Below are positions 8,951 to 17,314 of a DNA stretch of 64,000 nucleotides, piece by piece. The DNA is from Anaerotruncus sp. G3(2012). Its GTDB lineage: Bacteria > Bacillota > Clostridia > Oscillospirales > Ruminococcaceae. The notes beneath the pieces were generated by a model, which was given only the letters and a program-made list of their open reading frames with translations, was not told where the DNA came from and did no database searches. The stretch lies in contig NZ_KE159657.1 in the NCBI RefSeq assembly GCF_000403395.2, forward strand, positions 734,362 to 798,361. The letters run 5' to 3'. A program made the position numbers and the translations under genes. Every line of letters starts with the position of its first letter. The first letter of the stretch is position 1.

Positions 8951-10744
8951 GTGCTTATAATCAAAATCGGGGATTTCGTGCCAGCGTTGGCGGAAATAAT
9001 GCGCCGCGAGCTTGGGTCTGCGATCTCGGCTGAACAGCCCTTTTTTGTTTCCATCCACCCGCAGGATGCCTTGCGAAGTTGCAAAATCAGCGAAGTTCCA
9101 GACCTGCTCGCCAATGAAGTTGGGATATCGGTCAGCAACTTCGTTGTTTGCTCGGTAGTAGTCCACTTGATATTCCTCGGTAAACATGGTCGGGGTGGCC
9201 AAATGCAGGCCGCTTACTGTATCCGCGCCATATTCGGTGAACATGACCGGTTTGCCAGTCTGCGCCCAATAATCCAGCTCCTTGGCAAGCGCCTGTTTCG
9301 CCGCTTCCAGATCACCGCCGTAAACGTACCAGCCGTAGTAACGATTGAGGCAGACCACGTCCGAAAGCAGCATCGCCTTGTCTTTCCGATAATCGTTCTG
9401 GATTGCGACGAGGGAGACCGGCCGTTTTTGCGGGTCACACTCCCGGACCAGCGAGAGAAGAGGCTGAAAATAGTCCACTGCGCTGTCCGGGTGGGAAGCT
9501 GTATCCGCTTCGTTGGCAACGATCCACATGACGACGCAGGCATGGTTTTTGTCGCGGGCCACAAGGTCGCGGAGCACCTCCCGGTGGTGCTCATGCGTGC
9601 GGATGGTCTCATAGGTGTTGATTGCATTTCCGTGGTTTGAGAGTCCAAAATTGAGGTTGACTCCTACGGCTGGAGCCTCGTCCAGCACGACGATCCCCTC
9701 CCGGTCGCACAATCGGAGCATCTCTTCGCTATAGGGATAGTGGCTGGTGCGGAACGAGTTGGCTCCCTGCCATTTCATCAATGCGAGGTCTTTGACATTG
9801 AGCGCCTCGTCCAACCCCCGTCCGCGGAAGTAGGAATCCTCATGCTTCCCGTACCCTTTGAAATAGAATGGGCGGCTGTTGATGAGGAACTGGTTTCCCT
9901 GTAGTTCGACAGTGCGCACCCCAACCGGAAGCGTGTAGCAGTCTGTCCCAAACCGCACACAGACCGTATAAAGGTAGGCGTTTCCCGGCTGCCAGAGCCG
10001 CACATTCCGGATGGTGATCTGTCCAGATGCGCCGGACGCCTGCGCAACCTCGATTCCGTCCTCGTCGGTCACGGTGAGTGAAACTTCACCGGAACCACAG
10101 GTCCTGACCTCGTAAGAAAGTTCCGCATCGTTTCCGTGTACAGAGGGCACCACAGTCAGGTCCTCGATAAACGCTTTTGGAGTCGAGTAAAGTTTGACCG
10201 GACGGACGATCCCGGCATAGTTGAAAAAGTCAAAGTTGGGATAGTTCTGTTTTTTCAGGGTAATTTCCGGGTCGGCGGGAATCATACCGCCGAGCTGCCC
10301 GGGCGTTTCGCATCCGACCGGGAGGGTGCTGTGGTCGATCCGGTTATCCACCACGACAGTCAGCAGATTGGAACCATCCCGGACCATCCCGCTAATTTCC
10401 ACCTCGAATGGCAGAAATCCTCCTTTGTGGGAGATCATCAGGTTGCCGTTCAGGTATACCTGTGCATGATGGGTCACCGCACCAAACCGAAGTACCAGCC
10501 GTTCCTGCGTGAGCAGGGAAGGAACCGAAAATTCTGTCTGGTAAAACGCCAGTCCATAGTGGTCTCGGAAGGCTTCTCCTTCCTTTTGATCGTTGTAGGA
10601 AGCGGGAACGGCGATGGTATCACAGTTTTCCAATCGACGGGCCTGCCACCCCTGTTCGACACCGGACCCGTCATCCAGCCGGAACCGCCAGATGCCGCCA
10701 AGATCAATCACTGCCCGGGCATCGTTGAGGATTGGATACAGCAT
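8948..10744 (-). CDS. uidA: beta-glucuronidase, glycoside hydrolase family 2
   Basis: Hydrolyses beta-D-glucuronides; 598 residues, close to Escherichia coli UidA. It has the N-terminal sugar-binding fold, an immunoglobulin-like middle domain and a C-terminal TIM barrel. The acid/base Glu is in WIVANEAD, the nucleophile Glu in MFTEYGAD. The NKKGLFSRDRRPK motif supplies the Asn-Lys pair that reads the substrate carboxylate and separates glucuronidases from galactosidases. The active-site loop after NLNFG is about 19 residues, shorter than in E. coli. No signal peptide, so cytoplasmic. The ATG at 10744 (AAGGAG 8 bases upstream) is preferred over GTG at 10753. No glucuronide transporter is adjacent; an XRE regulator lies upstream. 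Confidence 0.93.
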   Translation of the reverse strand: MLYPILNDARAVIDLGGIWRFRLDDGSGVEQGWQARRLENCDTIAVPASYNDQKEGEAFRDHYGLAFYQTEFSVPSLLTQERLVLRFGAVTHHAQVYLNGNLMISHKGGFLPFEVEISGMVRDGSNLLTVVVDNRIDHSTLPVGCETPGQLGGMIPADPEITLKKQNYPNFDFFNYAGIVRPVKLYSTPKAFIEDLTVVPSVHGNDAELSYEVRTCGSGEVSLTVTDEDGIEVAQASGASGQITIRNVRLWQPGNAYLYTVCVRFGTDCYTLPVGVRTVELQGNQFLINSRPFYFKGYGKHEDSYFRGRGLDEALNVKDLALMKWQGANSFRTSHYPYSEEMLRLCDREGIVVLDEAPAVGVNLNFGLSNHGNAINTYETIRTHEHHREVLRDLVARDKNHACVVMWIVANEADTASHPDSAVDYFQPLLSLVRECDPQKRPVSLVAIQNDYRKDKAMLLSDVVCLNRYYGWYVYGGDLEAAKQALAKELDYWAQTGKPVMFTEYGADTVSGLHLATPTMFTEEYQVDYYRANNEVADRYPNFIGEQVWNFADFATSQGILRVDGNKKGLFSRDRRPKLAAHYFRQRWHEIPDFDYKH

Positions 10745-10845
10745 GAAAAACACTCCTTTTCAAATCACTGACCATAGTGTTGCCGGAAAGTACCGGTATA
10801 GTCAGCAGACCTGAAAACAACGCAGATTTCCTGAGAGGATGTTAG

Positions 10846-11190
10846 TCAATTTTCTCTGTTCAAATCCGGCAGCAGCCGGGATTGGGTATCCAGCAGGTCT
10901 CTGGCGGTCTTAATCAGGTAATCCTGGAGATCCGGCAGAAGTGCATCAAATATCTCAAAAAATTCCTTCTGTTTTTTCTCATTTTCAAGAAACATCTGAC
11001 CCAATCCGGTGCGTAGCCAGTGTTCATTGACGTTGAACTGAGAACAGATGGATTTGATGTTCTGTTCAGTGACTGTAGAACCATTTTTCTCCATATAGCT
11101 GATCGCGTTCTGCTTTAAGCCGATCCGTTCCGCAAATTCCCTTTGGCGCAGGCCAAGTGTTTTTCTCAGCTCGCGGATACGATTATTCAT
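10846..11190 (-). CDS. XRE-family helix-turn-helix repressor
   Basis: Putative DNA-binding regulator, 114 residues. The helix-turn-helix covers roughly residues 3-58 (RIRELRKTLGLRQREFAERIG ... ISYMEK). The C-terminal helical tail (FFEIFDALLPDLQDYLIKTA, then RDLLDTQ) probably drives oligomerisation. The ATG at 11190 has GGAGGT 7 bases upstream; the open frame extends upstream but without a start signal. Its promoter faces that of a 54-residue ORF, and both contain copies of ATCAATAA, so autoregulation is likely. It is transcribed towards uidA, 101 bases away, and could regulate it. No phage genes are nearby. Confidence 0.85.
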   Translation of the reverse strand: MNNRIRELRKTLGLRQREFAERIGLKQNAISYMEKNGSTVTEQNIKSICSQFNVNEHWLRTGLGQMFLENEKKQKEFFEIFDALLPDLQDYLIKTARDLLDTQSRLLPDLNREN

Positions 11191-11209
11191 TTGCAGCACC
11201 TCCAATCTC

Positions 11210-11238
11210 ATAATATCAATAAATGATAAAAAAGTCAA
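11210..11238 (-). promoter_or_regulatory. promoter of the XRE repressor, with operator-like repeat
   Basis: On the minus strand: TTGACT (11233-11238), 17-base spacer, TATTAT (11210-11215). The spacer contains the sequence ATCAATAAATGATAAA (plus strand 11215-11230), which recurs as ATCAATAAGAGATAAA at 11298-11313. Confidence 0.75.
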
Positions 11239-11257
11239 GAAAAATAGCATGTACGGG

Positions 11258-11308
11258 TTGACTTTAAACTCTTATTGATGTAAAATAAAACTATAAAATC
11301 AATAAGAG
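11258..11308 (+). promoter_or_regulatory. promoter of the 54-residue ORF with inverted-repeat operator
   Basis: TTGACT (11258-11263), 17-base spacer, TAAAAT (11281-11286). A perfect 11-base inverted repeat has one arm between -35 and -10 (CTCTTATTGAT, 11269-11279) and the other just downstream (ATCAATAAGAG, 11298-11308). This is a classic arrangement for repression by the divergent XRE protein. Confidence 0.75.
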
Positions 11309-11332
11309 ATAAAACAGGGAGGAGGATTCGAC

Positions 11333-11497
11333 ATGGAAAGAAACAGGAGGTCAGATATGCTGATGATCTTCAACGCACTTTCGGAACAGAACAAGGACAT
11401 CGTGCTCCTGGTCGCAAAAAGTGTGCAGGTGGCACAGGAAGCGGTCAAACAGCCTTTGCACCTTCCAAAACCTGACAGTACGGCGACGCGGGCTTGA
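11333..11497 (+). CDS. 54-residue ORF divergent from the XRE repressor
   Basis: Small predicted protein starting at an ATG with GGGAGGAGG just upstream, a consensus-like promoter and an operator. Residues 9-35 (MLMIFNALSEQNKD..., IVLLVAKSVQVAQ) form an amphipathic helix. It resembles the C-terminal tail of the neighbouring repressor (EIFDALLPDLQDYLI...TARDLLDTQ): IF-AL, D, A and Q are shared. I do not know a named family. A role in binding the repressor tail is inference; the sequence shows only the likeness and the divergent layout. Confidence 0.65.
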   Translation: MERNRRSDMLMIFNALSEQNKDIVLLVAKSVQVAQEAVKQPLHLPKPDSTATRA

Positions 11498-11602
11498 TCT
11501 TCGGAAATTTTTTTTGATGGAGCATTTCCTTTTTAGCCTGCCGGCCGATTATTATAATTAAAAGGACATAGCTGGGAACGGTCAGCAGGGGAGGGACAAA
11601 GC

Positions 11603-12301
11603 ATGATCCGCGGCAACTATAACATTACATTTTTACAGCAGATGTTGGGGATTTCCTCACCGATGTCCCCCATGTCGAAGCTCTCGGTGTCGTCCCTGTC
11701 ATCGCCCGAGGTGCAGAACCAACTAAAGGCGGCGGGGATTGATGTCAACAGCAGGCAGTATCAGGTTGTCATGAAGGATATGATGGGTGCGCTCGACGGA
11801 AGGGCCGGGTACACAACTGTTAGCGCGATCAAAAACAGGATGAGACAATATAACGCCGATGGGGATTATGTCGGGCCGGGCGGGATTGTCGTGCCGGGAA
11901 TGATTGCAACTGGGATACCGGAATCCGAAAGACACCAGATTATCAATGTTTCGGAGGATGCGCGCCAAAAAATGTTCGATGAAACCAAGCGGCATTTTCT
12001 TCAGGAATATGGCGTTGCAAATGGGGATACCACCAAGCGGTCGGAAGTGTTCCGGGCGTTCCAGCTTAGTATCCCAAAAGAAGACAGGCTAAAGGGGACA
12101 TGGACGCTCGGACAGTATGAAAGGGCATACACGCGGGCATTTGTGGATGCTGTTAAGGCCGTCAATCCAAACTGGGAGCCAGGGCAGCCGTTTGATAAAA
12201 GTATTCTGGACAGTGTGACAAGAGAATCTGTGGATCATGCACTTGTGAAGTCAGGAAATAAGCTCGTTTTTTCGAACAAATCAGTGAACATCCGTATATA
12301 A
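11603..12301 (+). CDS. conserved hypothetical protein, DUF3879-like
   Basis: A 232-residue soluble protein without signal peptide or membrane segment. The N terminus (NITFLQQMLG) and a Ser/Met-rich linker precede a region RQYQVVMKDMMGAL and an alpha-helical body. It recalls the uncharacterised DUF3879 proteins of Clostridia, but this is a weak recollection rather than a clear motif match. GGGGAGGG precedes the ATG, and a TATAAT at 11553 could serve as its -10 box. The next gene follows after 50 bases, probably in one transcript ending at the terminator at 13104. Function unknown. Confidence 0.6.
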   Translation: MIRGNYNITFLQQMLGISSPMSPMSKLSVSSLSSPEVQNQLKAAGIDVNSRQYQVVMKDMMGALDGRAGYTTVSAIKNRMRQYNADGDYVGPGGIVVPGMIATGIPESERHQIINVSEDARQKMFDETKRHFLQEYGVANGDTTKRSEVFRAFQLSIPKEDRLKGTWTLGQYERAYTRAFVDAVKAVNPNWEPGQPFDKSILDSVTRESVDHALVKSGNKLVFSNKSVNIRI

Positions 12302-12351
12302 CAGGCGGGTATCTGCTTGTTTTCAATATAACCGTTTAAGGAGGAGAAACA

Positions 12352-13083
12352 ATGAATGTTGGGGCAGTTGGGACAGTTGGGACTGCGCAGGCTCAGCAGG
12401 CCGGGCGCGGCGGAAAAAATGGAAATGCCATTCAGAATCTGAATAAAGAGATTCAGTCTCTCAAGGAAGAAGTGAAAAAGCGGCGGATCGATATACGCAA
12501 GCTGAGCAAAGACAAGACATTGAGCGATGCGCAGAGAGAAGCCAAACAGAAGCTTTTGGAGAGCGAGATTGAAAATTATCAGCAGCAGATCACGCAGAAG
12601 CAGCAGAGAATTCAGGAGTTGCGGGAGGAGCAGTCGAACAAAAAATCGTCCGAATCGTCTCAGAAGTCTGAGCCGGAGAAAACGCCGGAAGAGACGCGGC
12701 ATGTGGACACCAAGACGGTGCATGGCCTGATTTCTTCCAGCACAAGCCTAGATACGGTCGAACAGCTGAATTCGGTGAAGAACGGTCTTGCGCGTGCGGC
12801 CAAAACGCTTGCACGCACGATCGAATCAGATGACGCAACCTTTGGCAAATGGGGCGGCGCTTTGCAGGTCAATCGAGATGAGCTGGAAAGCCTGAACAGC
12901 AAGGTGCGCAAGATGGAAATGGACATTAGTGGGCGCTTGGGAGATTTGCTCGAGGAGAGCAAGGAAACCGAGGACGAAAGTTTGGAAGCGAAAGATCCGG
13001 GGAAGGCCGAAGATGCGAGTGGAAACAGGCACAAAGAGGCTCAGAAAGAGGAAGAACCGCAAAAAATCGACACCTACGCATAA
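12352..13083 (+). CDS. coiled-coil protein, FlxA-like
   Basis: A 243-residue hydrophilic protein. Residues 25-100 are a heptad-rich coiled coil (NLNKEIQSLKEEVKKR, later QQQITQKQQRIQELREEQ) of the kind annotated as FlxA-like. A Ser/Glu/Lys-rich linker follows, then a second helical domain (residues 120-205) and a highly charged tail. No signal peptide. Start ATG has AAGGAGGAG upstream. It is the partner of the preceding unknown gene. The FlxA name refers to sequence type only; no flagellar genes are present. Confidence 0.6.
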   Translation: MNVGAVGTVGTAQAQQAGRGGKNGNAIQNLNKEIQSLKEEVKKRRIDIRKLSKDKTLSDAQREAKQKLLESEIENYQQQITQKQQRIQELREEQSNKKSSESSQKSEPEKTPEETRHVDTKTVHGLISSSTSLDTVEQLNSVKNGLARAAKTLARTIESDDATFGKWGGALQVNRDELESLNSKVRKMEMDISGRLGDLLEESKETEDESLEAKDPGKAEDASGNRHKEAQKEEEPQKIDTYA

Positions 13084-13103
13084 TAAATACAGTTTATGAT
13101 TCA

Positions 13104-13137
13104 GGGCGGCTACCGAAGTCAGGCAGCCGCCCTTTTG
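13104..13137 (+). terminator. terminator after the coiled-coil gene
   Basis: GGGCGGCT (13104-13111) pairs with AGCCGCCC (13125-13132), followed by TTTTG. Confidence 0.85.
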
Positions 13138-13216
13138 CTGTTTACAGGGAAAGAAATACGATACAGATTTTACAGTTCAAGGCTGGGTGCCCTTTCCAAT
13201 AAGAGGGACGAAGGGA

Positions 13217-13245
13217 TTGCAAGATTACAAAAGCCATGGTATAAT
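13217..13245 (+). promoter_or_regulatory. promoter of gdpP
   Basis: TTGCAA (13217-13222), 17-base spacer, TATAAT (13240-13245); the leader to the GTG start is about 130 bases. Confidence 0.75.
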
Positions 13246-13381
13246 AATCATAGTATGCCGTTGGGGTGCTGTCTGCGGACGAGAAATCGTATGCTGATCG
13301 GATGGCTCCACAGAATCCATCTACATAAATATAGATTGGGCTTATGCAGAATCCAATCTCAGAGACGGGCGAGGTATCCCT

Positions 13382-15355
13382 GTGAAAAGAAACAAAACCC
13401 TGATCCAACCAATTTTATATATTGTTGCGGGCTGCTGTATCGCGATGTCGGTTTCGGCGGCATTCTTCGACGTACGGCTGTTCTACATCTGTGCGTTTGT
13501 ATCCTGTGCCTGTGTCGGCCTCACCTATTGGCATATCTGTAACGCGAGGCAGGAGATCAACACATTTCTCATGCAGAGTGCACATGCCCTTAATACGATC
13601 CAGCGGGATGCCCTGCGGGATTATCCGATCCCTGTTTTTGTCTGCGCCGCGGATGGAGAAATCCTCTGGTGTAATCCTCTGGCGGAAAAAATTGTGCTGA
13701 AGGGCGAGGAGACCTGTTCCCGCAGCATCTATACGATCCTTGCGGGCGGCGAGATTACCCACCCCTGCCCAATTGGCGGATATGATGTTTCCTATCACGA
13801 CAGAAACTACGCGGTTTATACTGTCCCGGCAGTCAGCGAGAGCGATACGCTTTATATGGTGTATTTCTATGAAAACACCGAGCTGAAAAAGTATACACAG
13901 GAATATTTCGAGAGCCGTCCGTCGGTTATGCTGATCCTTGTGGACAACTACGAGGAGATTCAGCAGGGCTTGCCTGACAATGAGCGCACCCGGATGATGG
14001 GGCAGATCGAGTATACGGTGAGCAAGTATATCACCGATAATGGCGGGCTGCTGCTCAGGGCAGAACGGGACCGGTTCACTGCGGTGCTGGAGGAACGGTA
14101 TCTGCGGGGGATCATCTCGGGACGGTTTCAGATTCTTGAACAGATCCGGGCGATCGAGACCGACCGCCATATGGTTGCCACCCTTTCGATCGGCGTCGGA
14201 AGGGATGCGGAGACATTGCCCGAAAGTGAGCAGATTGCGCGGCAGGCTCTGGACATGGCGCTTGGGCGCGGCGGGGATCAGGCCGCGGTGCGCGGGGCGA
14301 GCGGTTATGAATTCTTTGGAGGCGTATCGAGCGGGGTTGAGAAGCGCACCAAAGTTAAAACCCGTATTGTAGCAAATGCGCTTGAAGAGTTGATGAAGGT
14401 CAGCGACAATGTGATCGTTATGGGACACCGGATGGCTGACCTCGACTGCTTTGGGGCGTCGGTGGGAATCATGAAGGCCGCAAAGATGATGGGCAAAGAA
14501 GCATATATCGCGATCCGCCGGGAAAAAAATCTGGTCAACCAGATTTATGACCGGATGCTCGAGAACGGCTACCATGGATTGCTGATTGAACCCGAGGATG
14601 CGCTCCAGCGGGCGACTAAAAAAACCCTCTTGGTGGTTTGCGATACCCACACAACCAACATCATCGAGTCGGTGGATCTGTACAATGCGTGTCATACGGT
14701 TGTCGTGATCGACCATCACCGAAAGATGGTCGGACACATCGACAATGCTGTAATCTTTTACCACGAACCGTATGCGTCGAGCGCGTCCGAGATGGTCACC
14801 GAGCTGGTGCAGTATTTTAATGAAAAGATCAAGATCGGGCGGCCGGAAGCAGAGGCCCTGCTTGCGGGAATCATGCTTGATACTAAAAATTTTATCATCA
14901 AAACCGGCGTGCGTACCTTCGAAGCTGCCGCCTATCTGCGTAAGATGGGTGCGGATACAGTAGAGGTGAGAAAGCTGTTCGCCTCAACGATGGAAGCCTA
15001 CCAGCGCAAAGCCAAACTGGTTGCGAATGCGCAGGTTTACAAGGGGTGTGCGATCGCATGGTCGACCGAACGGGACGATACGGAAATCCAGGTCACGGCG
15101 GCGCAGGCCGCTGACGAACTGCTCAATATCAGCGGTGTGCAGGCATCGTTCCTGATGTTCGAGCAGGGCAAGGGAGTTTCCTACTCCGCCCGCAGTATGG
15201 GACAGCTCAATGTCCAGATTATTATGGAAAAGCTCGGCGGTGGAGGACATCACACGATGGCAGGTGCACAGACTCCCGGGATCACGATGGATGAGGCGCG
15301 GCAGCGGCTGCGTGAAGCGATCGACCAGTATTTTGAGGAAAACAGCCGCAAATAA
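13382..15355 (+). CDS. gdpP: cyclic-di-AMP phosphodiesterase GdpP (DHH/DHHA1)
   Basis: Membrane-bound enzyme that hydrolyses c-di-AMP; 657 residues, like Bacillus GdpP (659). Order: two transmembrane helices (about 10-52), PAS-like domain (about 75-170), degenerate GGDEF (about 175-310), DHH domain and DHHA1. Metal-site motifs are GHRMADLDCFG (near 344), VVCDTHTTN (near 420) and VIDHHRKM (near 440). The DHHA1 signature GGGGHHTMAGAQ is near 620. GTG start preceded by GAGGT. The usual neighbour rplI does not follow; rpsU does. The matching cyclase, cdaA, is at 46.6 kb. Confidence 0.95.
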   Translation: MKRNKTLIQPILYIVAGCCIAMSVSAAFFDVRLFYICAFVSCACVGLTYWHICNARQEINTFLMQSAHALNTIQRDALRDYPIPVFVCAADGEILWCNPLAEKIVLKGEETCSRSIYTILAGGEITHPCPIGGYDVSYHDRNYAVYTVPAVSESDTLYMVYFYENTELKKYTQEYFESRPSVMLILVDNYEEIQQGLPDNERTRMMGQIEYTVSKYITDNGGLLLRAERDRFTAVLEERYLRGIISGRFQILEQIRAIETDRHMVATLSIGVGRDAETLPESEQIARQALDMALGRGGDQAAVRGASGYEFFGGVSSGVEKRTKVKTRIVANALEELMKVSDNVIVMGHRMADLDCFGASVGIMKAAKMMGKEAYIAIRREKNLVNQIYDRMLENGYHGLLIEPEDALQRATKKTLLVVCDTHTTNIIESVDLYNACHTVVVIDHHRKMVGHIDNAVIFYHEPYASSASEMVTELVQYFNEKIKIGRPEAEALLAGIMLDTKNFIIKTGVRTFEAAAYLRKMGADTVEVRKLFASTMEAYQRKAKLVANAQVYKGCAIAWSTERDDTEIQVTAAQAADELLNISGVQASFLMFEQGKGVSYSARSMGQLNVQIIMEKLGGGGHHTMAGAQTPGITMDEARQRLREAIDQYFEENSRK

Positions 15356-15430
15356 AAAATATACCAGATGCTTGCATAACCGTAGTTTTGTGGCGAAATC
15401 ATGAAATTTTTTTGGTTGGAAGTAAATGGC

Positions 15431-15460
15431 TTGACAAATTGCACAGATGCATTGTATAAT
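15431..15460 (+). promoter_or_regulatory. promoter of rpsU
   Basis: TTGACA (15431-15436), 18-base spacer, TATAAT (15455-15460), a full consensus pair about 67 bases before the start codon. Confidence 0.85.
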
Positions 15461-15526
15461 TAACTATGTTATCCACAAACTGTGGATGATAACTCCGGCC
15501 TTAAGGCGTGGGGAGGGAATTGGTAA

Positions 15527-15703
15527 ATGTCAGAAATCAGAATTAAAGACAATGAGTCTTTGGACAGCGCGCTGCGTAGATTTAAACGCTCCTGTGCCCG
15601 CTCCGGCGTTCTCGCTGAGGTCCGTAAAAGAGAGCACTACGAGAAGCCTTCTGTCAAGCGCAAAAAGAAATCTGAGGCTGCTCGCAAGCGCAAGTTCAAA
15701 TAA
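15527..15703 (+). CDS. rpsU: 30S ribosomal protein S21
   Basis: Small basic ribosomal protein, 58 residues. The sequence [20 protein letters not shown] at the N terminus and the Lys/Arg-rich tail ending KRKFK are diagnostic. GGGAGGG precedes the ATG. It is a single-gene unit, with a consensus promoter before it and a terminator after it, suggesting high expression. It is too short for many gene finders but unambiguous. Confidence 0.95.
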   Translation: MSEIRIKDNESLDSALRRFKRSCARSGVLAEVRKREHYEKPSVKRKKKSEAARKRKFK

Positions 15704-15722
15704 TTGCATATTGTGAACAGGA

Positions 15723-15756
15723 ACCGGCGGGAATCTCCTGCCGGTTTTTCCTTTTC
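15723..15756 (+). terminator. terminator after rpsU
   Basis: ACCGGC-G-GGA pairs with TCC-T-GCCGGT around an ATC loop, followed by TTTTTCC. Confidence 0.85.
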
Positions 15757-15761
15757 CATAG

Positions 15762-15790
15762 TTGTAAAAATCGGACATCTGTGCTATAAT
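15762..15790 (+). promoter_or_regulatory. promoter of the yqeG-aroQ operon
   Basis: TTGTAA (15762-15767), 17-base spacer, TATAAT (15785-15790). The leader carries a 9-base hairpin, GAAGCACTC ... GAGTGCTTC (about 15793-15823). Confidence 0.7.
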
Positions 15791-15947
15791 CGAAGCACTC
15801 GAGAGAAGGATCAGAGTGCTTCTTTTCAAGCCCGTGGCGGGATCTTCGAAGAAGATTATTATAAGCAGCTTTGCTATGGAAATGCTGTGAAGCACTCGTT
15901 GAAGATTTATTCCGGGATACGCAAAACAGCACAATGGAGGGGCGCAT

Positions 15948-16445
15948 ATGTCGCTTTTTTACCCCTGTTACAGGTTCCGCCGGATTTGGGAGATTGCTCC
16001 GGAATGGTTTACGGTGCACCAGATCTCGGTGGTTTTGCTTGATGTGGACAATACATTGACCACCCATGATAACCCCGAGGTCCCGGATGAGGCCCGGAGA
16101 TGGATCGCACAGATGCAAAAGGCGGGAATCAAGCTGCTGATCCTCTCGAACAACCGCCCTGAACGGGTAGAGCCGTTCGCCAGAAAGTTGGGGCTGGGAT
16201 GCATCGCAAACGCGGCAAAGCCATTGACGCGGGGCGTGCGGCGTGCAGGCGAGCGGCTGGGGGTCCAGAAGCGGGAAATGGCGTTGATTGGAGATCAGAT
16301 TTTTACCGATATACTTTGCGGTAATCTGGCGGGGATCGTCTCGATTCTGGTTGAGCCAATGGAGTTGGAGCGGTTCCTGTTTTTTAAATTGAAACGCGCA
16401 GCCGAGCGAGTGGTTCTGCGCAGAGATCGGAGAAAAGAATTATGA
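15948..16445 (+). CDS. yqeG: YqeG family HAD-IIIA phosphatase
   Basis: Predicted phosphatase of the haloacid dehalogenase superfamily, 165 residues. Motif I is DVDNTLTTHDN (near residue 31; the nucleophile is the first Asp). Motif II is the Ser of ILSNNRP. GDQIFTDILCGN carries the final acidic motif. GGAGGGG precedes the ATG. The stop overlaps the next gene by 4 bases. In Bacillus the YqeG homologue lies with yqeH and aroE; here it leads to aroQ instead. Substrate not evident. Confidence 0.9.
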   Translation: MSLFYPCYRFRRIWEIAPEWFTVHQISVVLLDVDNTLTTHDNPEVPDEARRWIAQMQKAGIKLLILSNNRPERVEPFARKLGLGCIANAAKPLTRGVRRAGERLGVQKREMALIGDQIFTDILCGNLAGIVSILVEPMELERFLFFKLKRAAERVVLRRDRRKEL

Positions 16446-17314
16446 ATTTGAAAACCAGGTTTGGCCCGGCAGGGAATGCGCAAAGCTTTTCTGAACTGGG
16501 CTATAAAAAAAATACACAGATCCCGGAATATCTGGGGAGATGGGGCTTGAATGCCTACGAATACCAGTGCGGACGGGGTGTTAAAATTTCGGAGGCCGCT
16601 GCGAGAGCATTCGGGCAGGTTGCGGCGGAGCAGGACATTCAGCTCAGCCTGCACGCCCCCTACTATATCTCAATGTCGAGTGTCGACCCTGAAAAGCGGG
16701 ACAAGAGTGTTGACTATGTATTGCAGTCAGCGCGGGCGGTTGACGCACTGGGGGGTGACCGGGTGGTTATCCATACCGGCTCCTGTGGAAAAATCAGTCG
16801 GGAGCAGGCGCTTGAGCTGGCGATTGACACCACCAGAAAATGCATAGCGGCACTCGACGGGGAAGGGCTTTCCCACATCCATATGTGTCCGGAAACAATG
16901 GGCAAGGTCAACCAGCTTGGCACGCTGGAAGAGGTGCTCACGCTTTGCAGGCTCGATGAACGGATCCTGCCCTGTATTGACTTTGGGCACCTGAACGCCC
17001 GGACATTTGGCAGCCTGAACACGGCGGCGGCATTCGCTGAAATTTTTGAGAAGATGGAAAATGAAATCGGAATCGACCGGATGCGGATGTTCCATTCCCA
17101 TTTCAGCAAGATTGCCTACACCATCCCAGGCGGTGAAAAATGCCATCTGACCTTTGCGGATACTGAATTCGGACCGGAGTTTGAACCGGTTGCCGAACTG
17201 ATCGTGAAGAAGGGCTGCACGCCGACGATTATCTGCGAATCCGCAGGAACACAGGCAGAGGATGCGGCTGCAATGAAGGAGCTTTATCTGACAGCGGGGG
17301 GAAATATCACATGA
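16442..17314 (+). CDS. AP-endonuclease-2/xylose-isomerase-like TIM-barrel protein
   Basis: A 290-residue TIM-barrel protein related to deoxyribonuclease IV (Nfo). Metal-site-like motifs are visible: LSLHAPYYI (His), VVIHTGSCG (His), CPETMGK (Glu), CIDFGHLNAR (Asp/His), FHSHFSK (His) and ICESAG (Glu). This fits the trinuclear zinc pattern of endonuclease IV, so abasic-site cleavage is plausible. An isomerase-like role cannot be excluded. It overlaps yqeG and aroQ by 4 bases each, so the three are tightly co-translated. Confidence 0.85.
   Translation: MNLKTRFGPAGNAQSFSELGYKKNTQIPEYLGRWGLNAYEYQCGRGVKISEAAARAFGQVAAEQDIQLSLHAPYYISMSSVDPEKRDKSVDYVLQSARAVDALGGDRVVIHTGSCGKISREQALELAIDTTRKCIAALDGEGLSHIHMCPETMGKVNQLGTLEEVLTLCRLDERILPCIDFGHLNARTFGSLNTAAAFAEIFEKMENEIGIDRMRMFHSHFSKIAYTIPGGEKCHLTFADTEFGPEFEPVAELIVKKGCTPTIICESAGTQAEDAAAMKELYLTAGGNIT

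Noticed and set aside
8951..9640. 229-codon plus-strand frame opposite uidA
   Set aside because: Shadow of the uidA gene, whose catalytic motifs are all present on the other strand.
11188..13083. Prophage or integrative element
   Set aside because: The XRE switch looks phage-like, but there is no integrase, attachment repeat, or structural gene around it.
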